Assembly: GCF_041381155.1 (NCBI RefSeq)
Contig: NC_091135.1
Coordinates: forward strand, 67,111,067 to 67,175,066
DNA length: 64,000 nucleotides
Origin: Argopecten irradians
Taxonomy: Eukaryota > Mollusca > Bivalvia > Pectinida > Pectinidae
Direction: 5' to 3'
Shown: positions 50,301-62,300 of the stretch, one piece after another
Layout: each line of letters opens with the position of its first letter
How positions within the stretch are numbered: the first letter of the stretch is position 1
The notes under the pieces: model-generated
Seen by the model: the letters and a program-made list of their open reading frames with translations, nothing else
Told to the model about the DNA's origin: nothing
Database searches by the model: none
Program-made: the position numbers and the translations under genes

Positions 50301-53300
50301 TAACTCTTATTCCTCACCTGACTTGAAATCGTCATAGTTGATATATCCTTCATCCTCCTGATCACATTTCTTAAAGAGTTCAACAGCTAACTGGGAATTA
50401 GCCGCTAACCAACGATCCATGCGATTTACAAATGGGATAAAGAACATTTTGTTTGCCTTTAGTTTATCAGCAGCCTTTTCCAGCTTTTCCTGAATAATAA
50501 ATGGAATTTTGTCAGGTTTGTCTTACTGTAAATGATTGTTATTCACTCTTGTTCTGCAAAAATCATTTTCCTAGGACTATCAATATATTGACATCTTTAA
50601 GTATTCAATCAAAAACAATTAAAAGTTGATCATTCAGATACCTGATGAAACCTTCTATCAAGGTAAATATTTTTGTTTATTCTGTTATTTATATAAAATA
50701 TGTCGCATCCATTTTATGAATAGCTTATTATAGTGCTATTTAGACAAAGGTCACAAATCAACATCATATTCTGATAGCCCACGCTACAAAACAAATGGTC
50801 ATTGAATAGCTATATAAGCATAGTTTTAAAACAAAGTTAGGAACTCAATGGTCAGACAGTACTCGTATCACCATATAAGTAAAACTGTCACATTGTAAGG
50901 TCAATAAACTCTTACCAAAGCTTTGTCTGCAGTATGACGCCACAGTGATGTCAATAAACCCTTACCAAAGCTTTGACTGCAATGTGACGCCACTGTGATG
51001 TCATTGTGATGTCACTGTGATGTAAATACACCCTTACCAAAGCTTTGTCTGCAGTGTGATGTCACTGTGGTGTTAATACCCTTACCAAAGCTTTGCCTGC
51101 AGTGTGATGTCACTGTGCTGTAAAAAAAAAACTTACCAAAATTTTGTCTGCAGTGTGATGTCACTGTGATGTCACTGTGATGTCATTGTGATGTCACTCT
51201 GATGTCACTCTGATGTCACTCTGATGTCACTCTGATGTGATTGTGATTTCACTGTGATGTCGCTCTGATGTCACTGTGATGTCACTGTGATATCACTCTG
51301 ATGTCATTGTGATGTAAATAAACCCTTATCAAAGCTTTGCCTGCAGTGTGATGTCACTGTGATATCACTCTGATGTCATTGTGATTTCAATGTTTTATAA
51401 ATAAACCCTTACCAAAACTATGTCTGCAATGATGACACTCTGATGTCATTGTGATGTAAATAAACCCTTACCAAAGCTTTGCCTGCAGTGTGATGTCACT
51501 GTGATGTCACTCTGATGTCATTGTGATGTCACTGTTTTATAAAAAAAAAACCTTACCAAAACTATGTCTGCAATGATGTCACTCTGATGTCATTGTGATG
51601 TCACTGGGATGTAAATAAACCCTTACCAAAGCTTTGCCTGCAGTGTGATGTCACTGTGATGTCACTGTGATGTAAATAAACCCTTACCAAAGCTTTGTCT
51701 GCAGTGTGATGTCACTGTGATGTCATTGTGATGTCACTGGGATGTAAATAAACCCTTACCAAAGCTTTGTCTGCAGTGTGATGTCACTGTGATGTCATTG
51801 TGATGTCAATAAAGCTTTGTCTGCAGTGTGATGTCAATAAACCCTTACCAAAGCTTTGTCTGCAGTGTGACGCAATAGTGATGTCAATAAACCCTTACCA
51901 AAGCTTTGTCTGCAGTGTGATGTCACTCTGATGTCATTGTGATGTCACTGTGATGTAAATAAACCCTTACCAAAACTTTATCTGCAGTGTGACGCACTGT
52001 GATGTAAATAAACCCTTACCAAAGCTTTGTCTGCAGTGTGATGTCACTGTGATGTCATTGTGATGTCACTTTGATGTAAATAAACCCTTACCAAAGCTTT
52101 GTCTGCAGTGTGATGTCACTGTGATGTCAATAAACCCTTACCAAAGCTTTGTCTGCAGTGTGATGTCACTGTGATGTAAATAAACCCTTACCAAAGCTTT
52201 GTCTGCAGTGTGATGTCACTGTGATGTCAATAAACCCTTACCAAAGCTTTGTCTGCAGTGTGATGTCACTGTGATGTAAATAAACCCTTACCAAAGCTTT
52301 GTCTGCAGTGTGATGTCACTGTGATGTCAATAAACCCTTACCAAAGCTTTACCAAAGCTTTGTCTGCAGTGTGATGTCAGTGTGATGTCACTGTGATGTA
52401 AATAAACCCTTACCAAAGCTTTGTCTGCAGTGTGATGTCACTGTGATGTCAATAAACCCTTACCAAAGCTTTGTCTGCAGTGTGATGTCACTGTGATGTA
52501 AATAAACCCTTACCAAAGCTTTGTCTGCAGTGTGATGTCACTGTGATGTCACTGTGGTGTAAATAAACCCTTACCAAAGCTTTGTCTGCAGTGTGATGTC
52601 ACTGTGATGTCACTGTGATGTAAATAAACCCTTACCAAAGCTTTGTCTGCAGTGTGATGTCACTGGGATGTGATGTAAATAAACCCTTACCAAAGCTTTG
52701 TCTGCAGTGTGATGTCACTGTGATGTAAATAAACCCTTACCAAAGCTTTGTCTGCAGTGTGATGTCACTGTGATGTCATTGTGATTTCACTTTGATGTAA
52801 ATAAACCCTTACCAAAGCTTTGTCTGCAGTGTGATGTCACTGATGATGTAAATAAACCCTTACCAAAGCTTTGTCTGCAGTGTGATGTCACTGTGATGTC
52901 ACTGTGATGTAAATAAACCCTTACCAAAGCTTTGTCTGCAGTGTGATGTCACTGTGATGTAAATAAACCCTTACCAAAGCTTTGTCTGCAGTGTGATGTC
53001 ACTGTGATGTAAATAAACCCTTACCAAAGCTTTGTCTGCAGTGTGATGTCACTGTGATGTAAATAAACCCTTACCAAAGCTTTGTCTGCAGTGTGATGTC
53101 ACTGTGATGTCACTGTGATGTAAATAAACCCTTACCAAAGCTTTGTCTGCAGTGTGATGTCACTGTGATGTCACTGTGATGTAAATAAACCCTTACCAAA
53201 GCTTTGTCTGCAGTGTGATGTCACTGTGATGTAAATAAACCCTTACCAAAGCTTTGTCTGCAGTGTGATGTCACTGTGATGTAAATAAACCCTTACCAAA

Positions 53301-56300
53301 GCTTTGTCTGCAGTGTGATGTCACTGTGATGTAAATAAACCCTTACCAAAGCTTTGTCTGCAGTGTGATGTCACTGTGATGTCACTGTGATGTCACTTTG
53401 ATGTAAATAAACCCTTACCAAAGCTTCTTTGTCTGCAGTGTGATGTCACTGTGATGTCACTGTGATGTAAATAAACCCTTACCAAAGCTTTGCCTGCAGT
53501 GTGATGTCACTGTGATGTAAATAAACCCTTACCAAAGCTTTGTCTGCAGTGTGATGTCACTGTGATGTAAATAAACCCTTACCAAAGCTTTGTCTGCAGT
53601 GTGATGTCACTGTGATGTCACTGTGATGTCACTGTGATGTAAATAAACCCTTACCAAAGCTTTGCCTGCAGTGTGATGTCACTGTGATGTAAATAAACCC
53701 TTACCAAAGCTTTGTCTGCAGTGTGATGTCACTGTGATGTCACTGTGATGTAAATAAACCCTTACCAAAGTTTTGTCTGCAGTGTGATGTCACTGTGCAT
53801 GTAAATAAACCCTTACCAAAGCTTTGCCTGCAGTGTGATGTCACTGTGATGTCATTGTGATGTCACTTTGATGTAAATAAACCCTTACCAAAGCTTTGTC
53901 TGCAGTGTGATGTCACTGTGATGTAAATAAACCCTTACCAAAGCTTTGTCTGCAGTGTGATGTCATTGTGATTTCACTTTGATGTAAATAAACCCTTACC
54001 AAAGCTTTGTCTGCAGTGTGATGTCACTGTGATGTAAATAAACCCTTACCAAAGCTTTGTCTGCAGTGTGATGTCACTGTGATGTCATTGTGATTTCACT
54101 TTGATGTAAATAAACCCTTACCAAAGCTTTGTCTGCAGTGTGATGTCACTGTGATGTCACTGTGATGTAAATAAACCCTTACCAAAGCTTTGTTTGCAGT
54201 GTGATGTCACTGGGTCATTGTGATGTCACTGTGATGTCAATAAACCCTTACCAAAGCTTTGTCTGCAGTGTGATGTCACTGTGATGTATGTCAATAAACC
54301 CTTACCAAAGCTTTGTCTGCAGTGTGATGTCACTGTGATGTCACTGTGATGTAAATAAACCCTTACCAAAGCTTTGTCTGCAGTGTGATGTCACTGTGAT
54401 GTCACTGTGATGTAAATAAACCCTTACCAAAGCTTTGTCTGCAGTGTGATGTCACTGTGATGTCATTGTGATGTCACTTTGATGTAAATAAACCCTTACC
54501 AAAGCTTTGTCTGCAGTGTGATGTCACTTGGATGTAAATAAACCCTTACCAAAGCTTTGCCTGCAGTGTGATGTCACTGTGATGTAAATAAACCCTTACC
54601 AAAGCTTTGTCTGCAGTGTGATGTCACTGATGATGTCACTTGATGTAAATAAACCCTTACCAAAGCTTTGTCTGCAGTGTGATGTCACTGTGATGTGTAA
54701 ATAAACCCTTACCAAAGCTTTGTCTGCAGTGTGATGTCACTGTGATGTCATTGTGATATCACTTTGATGTAAATAAACCCTTACCAAAGCTTTGTCTGCA
54801 GTGTGATGTCACTGGGATGTAAATAAACCCTTACCAAAGCTTTGTCTGCAGTGTGATGTCACTGTGGTGTAAATAAACCCTTACCAAAGCTTTGTCTGCA
54901 GTGTGATGTCACTGTGATGTCATTGTGATTTCACTGTGATGTAAATAAACCCTTACCAAAGCTTTGTCTGCAGTGTGATGTCACTGTGATGTCACTGTGT
55001 CATGTAAATAAACCCTTACCAAAGCTTTGTCTGCAGTGTGATGTCACTGTGATGTAAATAAACCCTTACCAAAGCTTTGTCTGCAGTGTGATGTCACTGT
55101 GATGTAAATAAACCCTTACCAAAGCTTTGTCTGCAGTGTGATGTCACTGTGATGTAAATAAACCCTTACCAAAGCTTTGTCTGCAGTGTGATGTCACTGT
55201 GATGTCACTGTGATGTAAATAAACCCTTACCAAAGCTTTGTCTGCAGTGTGATGTCACTGTGATGTAAATAAACCCTTACCAAAGCTTTGTCTGCAGTGT
55301 GATGTCACTGTGATGTAAATAAACCCTTACCAAAGCTTTGTCTGCAGTGTGATGTCACTGTGATGTAAATAAACCCTTACCAAAGCTTTGCCTGCAGTGT
55401 GATGTCACTGTGATGTAACTGGGATGTAAATAAACCCTTACCAAAGCTTTGTCTGCAGTGTGATGTCACTGTGATGTAAATAAACCCTTACCAAAGCTTT
55501 GTCTGCAGTGTGATGTCACTGTGATGTCATTGTGATTTCACTTTGATGTAAATAAACCCTTACCAAAGCTTTGTCTGCAGTGTGATGTCACTGTGATGTA
55601 AATAAACCCTTACCAAAGCTTTGTCTGCAGTGTGATGTCACTGTGATGTGCAGTGTGATGTCACTGTGATGTCACTGTGGTGTAAATAAACCCTTACCAA
55701 AGCTTTGTCTGCAGTGTGATGTCACTGTGATGTCACTGTGATGTAAATAAACCCTTACCAAAGCTTTGCCTGCAGTGTGATGTCACTGTGATGTCACTGT
55801 GATGTCACTGGGATGTAAATAAACCCTTACCAAAGCTTTGTCTGCAGTGTGATGTCACTGTGGTGTAAATAAACCCTTACCAAAGCTTTGTCTGCAGTGT
55901 GATGTCACTGTGATGTAAATAAACCCTTACCAAAGCTTTGTCTGCAGTGTGATGTCACTGGGATGTCACCGTGATTTCACTTTGATGTAAATAAACCCTT
56001 ACCAAAGCTTTGTCTGCAGTGTGATGTCACTGTGATGTCATTGTGATGTCACTTTGATGTAAATAAACCCTTACCAAAGCTTTGTCTGCAGTGTGATGTC
56101 ACTGTGATGTAAATAAACCCTTACCAAAGCTTTGTCTGCAGGTGTGTGATTCACTGTGATTCACTGTGGTGTAAATAAACCCTTACCAAAGCTTTGTCTG
56201 CAGTGTGATGTCACTGTGATGTAAATAAACCCTTACCAAAGCTTTGTCTGCAGTGTGATGTCACTGTGATGTCACTTGTAAATAAACCCTTACCAAAGCT

Positions 56301-59300
56301 TTGTCTGCAGTGTGATGTCACTGTGGTGTAAATAAACCCTTACCAAAGCTTTGTCTGCAGTGTGATGTCACTGTGATGTAAATAAACCCTTACCAAAGCT
56401 TTGTCTGCAGTGTGATGTCACTGTGATGTCACTGTGATGTCACTGTGATGTAAATAAACCCTTACCAAAGCTTTGTCTGCAGTGTGATGTCACTGTGATG
56501 TAAATAAACCCTTACCAAAGCTTTGTCTGCAGTGTGATGTCACTGTGATGTCACTGTGATGTCACTGTGATGTAAATAAACCCTTACCAAAGCTTTGTCT
56601 GCAGTGTGATGTCACTGTGATGTAAATAAACCCTTACCAAAGCTTTGTCTGCAGTGTGATGTCACTGTGATGTCACTGTGATGTAAATAAACCCTTACCA
56701 AAGCTTTGTCTGCAGTGTGATGTCACTGTGATGTCACTGTGATGTCACTTTGATGTAAATAAACCCTTACCAAAGCTTTGTCTGCAGTGTGATGTCACTG
56801 TGATGTCATGTGAAATAAACCCTTACCAAAGCTTTGTCTGCAGTGTGATGTCACTGTGATGTAAATAAACCCTTACCAAAGCTTTGTCTGCAGTGTGATG
56901 TCACTGTGATGTAAATAAACCCTTACCAAAGCTTTGTCTGCAGTGTGATGTCACTGTGATGTAAATAAACCCTTACCAAAGCTTTGTCTGCAGTGTGATG
57001 TCACTGTGATGTCATTGTGATTTCACTTTGATGTAAATAAACCCTTACCAAAGCTTTGCCTGCAGTGTGACTGTGATGTCACTGTGATGTCAAATATCAC
57101 CCTGTAACCAAACCCTTACCAAAGCTTTGTCTGCAGTGTGATGTCACTGTGATGTAAATAAACCCTTACCAAAGCTTTGTCTGCAGTGTGATGTCACTGT
57201 GATGTCATTGTGATGTCACTTTGATGTAAATAAACCCTTACCAAAGCTTTGTCTGCAGTGTGATGTCACTGTGATGTAAATAAACCCTTACCAAAGCTTT
57301 GTCTGCAGTGTGATGTCACTGTGATGTAAATAAACCCTTACCAAAGCTTTGTCTGCAGTGTGATGTCACTGTGATGTCATTGTGATGTCACTTTGATGTA
57401 AATAAACCCTTACCAAAGCTTTGTCTGCAGTGTGATGTCACTGTGATGTAAATAAACCCTTACCAAAGCTTTGTCTGCAGTGTGATGTCACTGTGATGTA
57501 AATAAACCCTTACCAAAGCTTTGTCTGCAGTGTGATGTCACTTGTGTAATAAACCCTTACCAAAGCTTCTGCAGTGTGATGTGTAAATAAACCCTTACCA
57601 AAGCTTTGTCTGCAGTGTGATGTCACTGTGATCATTGTGTCACTGTGGTGTAAATAAACCCTTACCAAAGCTTTGTCTGCAGTGTGATGTCACTGTGATG
57701 TAAATAAACCCTTACCAAAGCTTTGTCTGCAGTGTGATGTCACTGTGTGTCACTGTGTCACTTGTGTAAATAAACCCTTACCAAAGCTTTGTCTGCAGTG
57801 TGATGTCAGTGTGATGTCACTGTGATGTAAATAAACCCTTACCAAAGCTTTGTCTGCAGTGTGTGTGATGTCACTGTGATGTAAATAAACCCTTACCAAA
57901 GCTTTGCCTGCAGTGTGATGTCATTGTGATGTCACTGTGATGTAAATAAACCCTTACCAAAGCTTTGTCTGCAGTGTGATGTCACTGTGATGTAAATAAA
58001 CCCTTACCAAAGCTTTGCCTGCAGTGTGATGTCACTGTGATGTCACTGTGATGTCACTGTGATGTAAATAAACCCTTACCAAAGCTTTGTCTGCAGTGTG
58101 ATGTCACTGTGATGTAAATAAACCCTTACCAAAGCTTTGTCTGCAGTGTGATGTCACTGTGATGTAAATAAACCCTTACCAAAGCTTTGTCTGCAGTGTG
58201 ATGTCACTGGGATGTAAATAAACCCTTACCAAAGCTTTGCCTGCAGTGTGATGTCACTGTGATGTAACTGGGATGTAAATAAACCCTTACCAAAGCTTTG
58301 TCTGCAGTGTGATGTCACTTGGATGTCATTGTGATGTCACTTTGATGTAAATAAACCCTTACCAAAGCTTTGTCTGCAGTGTGATGTCACTGTGATGTAA
58401 ATAAACCCTTACCAAAGCTTTGTCTGCAGTGTGATGTCACTGTGATGTCACTGTGATGTAAATAAACCCTTACCAAAGCTTTGTCTGCAGTGTGATGTCA
58501 CTGTGGTGTAAATAAACCCTTACCAAAGCTTTGTCTGCAGTGTGATGTCACTGTGATGTCACTGTGATGTAAATAAACCCTTACCAAAGCTTTGTCTGCA
58601 GTGTGATGTCACTGTGATGTAAATAAACCCTTACCAAAGCTTTGTCTGCAGTGTGATGTCACTGTGATGTAAATAAACCCTTACCAAAGCTTTGTCTGCA
58701 GTGTGATGTCACTGTGATGTCATTGTGATTTCACTTTGATGTAAATAAACCCTTACCAAAGCTTTGTCTGCAGTGTGATGTCACTGTGATGTAAATAAAC
58801 CCTTACCAAAGCTTTGTCTGCAGTGTGATGTCACTGTGATGTCATTGTGATTTCACTTTGATGTAAATAAACCCTTACCAAAGCTTTGTCTGCAGTGTGA
58901 TGTCACTGTGATGTCACTGTGGTGTAAATAAACCCTTACCAAAGCTTTGTTTGCAGTGTGATGTCACTGTGATGTAAATAAACCCTTACCAAAGCTTTGT
59001 CTGCAGTGTGATGTCACTGTGATGTCACTGTGGTGTAAATAAACCCTTACCAAAGCTTTGTCTGCAGTGTGATGTCACTGTGATGTCACTGTGATGTAAA
59101 TAAACCCTTACCAAAGCTTTGTCTGCAGTGTGATGTCACTGTGATGTAAATAAACCCTTACCAAAGCTTTGTCTGCAGTGTGATGTCACTGTGATGTAAA
59201 TAAACCCTTACCAAAGCTTTGCCTGCAGTGTGATGTCACCGGAATGTGATATGTAAATAAACCCTTACCAAAGCTTTGTCTGCAGTGTGATGTCACTGTG

Positions 59301-62300
59301 ATGTAAATAAACCCTTACCAAAGCTTTGCCTGCAGTGTGATGTCACTGTGATGTACTGGAGTAAATAAACCCTTACCAAAGCTTTGTCTGCAGTGTGATG
59401 TCATGTCACTGTGATGTAAATAAACCCTTACCAAAGCTTTGTCTGCAGTGTGATGTCACTGTGATGACTGTGATGTAAATAAACCCTTACCAAAGCTTTG
59501 TCTGCAGTGTGATGTCACTGTGATGTAAATAAACCCTTACCAAAGCTTTGTCTGCAGTGTGATGTCACTGTGATGTAAATAAACCCTTACCAAAGCTTTG
59601 TCTGCAGTGTGATGTCACTGTGATGTAAATAAACCCTTACCAAAGCTTTGTATGCAGTGTGATTTCACTTTGATGTAAATAAACCCTTACCAAAGCTTTG
59701 TCTGCAGTGTGATGTCACTGTGATGTAAATAAACCCTTACCAAAGCTTTGTCTGCAGTGTGATGTCACTGTGATTTCACTTTGATGTAAATAAACCCTTA
59801 CCAAAGCTTTGTCTGCAGTGTGATGTCACTGTGATGTCACTGTGATTTCACTGTGATGTAAATAAACCCTTACCAAAGCTTTGTCTGCAGTGTGATGTCA
59901 CTGTGATGTCATTGTGAATTCACTGTGATGTAAATAAACCCTTACCAAAGCTTTGTCTGCAGTGTGATGTCACTGTGATGTCATTGTGATGTCACTGTGA
60001 TGTAAATAAACCCTTACCAAAGCTTTGTCTGCAGTGTGATGTCACTGTGATGTCATTGTGATTTCACTTTGATGTAAATAAACCCTTACCAAAGCTTTGT
60101 CTGCAGTGTGATGTCACTGTGATGTAAATAAACCCTTACCAAAGCTTTGTCTGCAGTGTGATGTCACTGTGATGTCACTGTGATTTCACTTTGATGTAAA
60201 TAAACCCTTACCAAAGCTTTGTCTGCAGTGTGATGTCACTGTGATGTAAATAAACCCTTACCAAAGCTTTGTCTGCAGTGTGATGTCACTGTGATGGATG
60301 TAAATAAACCCTTACCAAAGCTTTGTCTGCAGTGTGATGTCACTGTGATGTAAATAAACCCTTACCAAAGCTTTGTCTGCAGTGTGATGTCACTGTGATG
60401 TCACTGTGATGTAAATAAACCCTTACCAAAGCTTTGTCTGCAGTGTGATGTCACTGTGATGTAAATAAACCCTTACCAAAGCTTTGTCTGCAGTGTGATG
60501 TCACTGTGATGTCACTGTGGTGTAAATAAACCCTTACCAAAGCTTTGTCTGCAGTGTGATGTCACTGTGATGTCACTGTGATGTAAATAAACCCTTACCA
60601 AAGCTTTGTCTGCAGTGTGATGTCACTGTGATGTCACTGTGATGTAAATAAACCCTTACCAAAGCTTTGTCTGCAGTGTGATGTCACTGTGATGTAAATA
60701 AACCCTTACCAAAGCTTTGTCTGCAGTGTGATGTCACTGTGATGTCACTTTGATGTAAATAAACCCTTACCAAAGCTTTGTCTGCAGTGTGATGTCACTG
60801 TGATGTAAATAAACCCTTACCAAAGCTTTGTCTGCAGTGTGATGTCACTGTGATGTAAATAAACCCTTACCAAAGCTTTGTCTGCAGTGTGATGTCACTG
60901 TGATGTAAATAAACCCTTACCAAAGCTTTGTCTGCAGTGTGATGTCACTGTGATGTAAATAAACCCTTACCAAAGCTTTGTCTGCAGTAGAAACCTTCTT
61001 CTTCCTCAGTCCCTTTTTCTTCTTTTTTCCTCCTTTACCGTCAGCTGCGCTGCCTGGTTTTAGTTTCCCATCAGCATCAGTGATATCCATCATGGTGCCA
61101 GCGTCAGCTTCCAACCCTTCCACTTTATCCGAGTCATGTTTTCCTGATGAACTCCTTATAAAAGAGATTTTGGTTCTATATACTACCATATTTTTATACA
61201 TTTCTGTACATGAACTAGAAGTTACATGTACATATAAACAGGTCATGCTTTTTATCATAATAAATACACTGTCAGGTTTAAAGCACATGTACATGCTGTA
61301 GTAGACAGTAATCCAAAGATTCAACCTCTTTAAAAAAATCTGATTTAATTAATGTACTCAGGGCCAATCAATTGGCCCATAATAGAAAAGCAGATTCAAC
61401 ATCAGAAATCTTCAGATTTTGTAAGACAGATGCTATACATATTTTTACACTTGTAGATCTAGCCCTATTTTCAAAGTCATATATAAGCACATATATATGT
61501 TCAAAGTTTGTATATTAATTTTGCTAATTCAGTTGTTTTTAAATAAAGAGCACACGTTTAGATAATGATATTCAAATTAAACATAAAAGTTTAGCCAAAA
61601 AACAATTGAAAAATCCCCACAAATATTTACTGTAGAGGGGTGGATAATCCCCCTGATATCGGAAGGTCTAAAACGATACGATACACTAAAACAATACACC
61701 ATATGTATTGACGATACAATGGACCTCCTTTTCAAATTCAGTTGACCATTGTGTTTTGAATATTGTGATATGTACGATAAAAGACAATTTTGATAAAATT
61801 TCTATAACCTGGAAAAAATCTACCAAACATTTGATTCGGTTTATCATACGTGTTCTTAATTTCTGTCAATTTGTATTCTTAGTTATGAAAAGGCATTTCT
61901 AATCCATCTAGGTGACACAGATGCCTTAATTAAACACTTCCTTTTGATTGAAATGCTCTTACTTGAATGATGCTTTAGAGCAAATTTTGTTTTGGAATTT
62001 CCTATTTCTATAACGAAAACAGCAGGTTGAGTAATGTTAAAACGATACAGCGATGTTGTGTATCGATATTTGACACGCTGCTGAAAACCGATATCTATCG
62101 GTCAATATATTGATCCAGCCCTACTAGGCTACTACTGTACATGTACCATAAAAATGCTGTACTAGATATTCTGTACACATGTATACATGCATACAATACA
62201 GGCTTACATATATATATTATGTAGCCTACAAGTACATTCATTGTACATTATCCCGAGATACTCTGGTCCTGACACCAGACTTAGACATTATGACAGATAA

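Noticed and set aside
60978..61301. 107-codon + strand frame rich in Phe and Pro
   Set aside because: It is the antisense of the Lys-rich exon 2 of the EF-hand gene.
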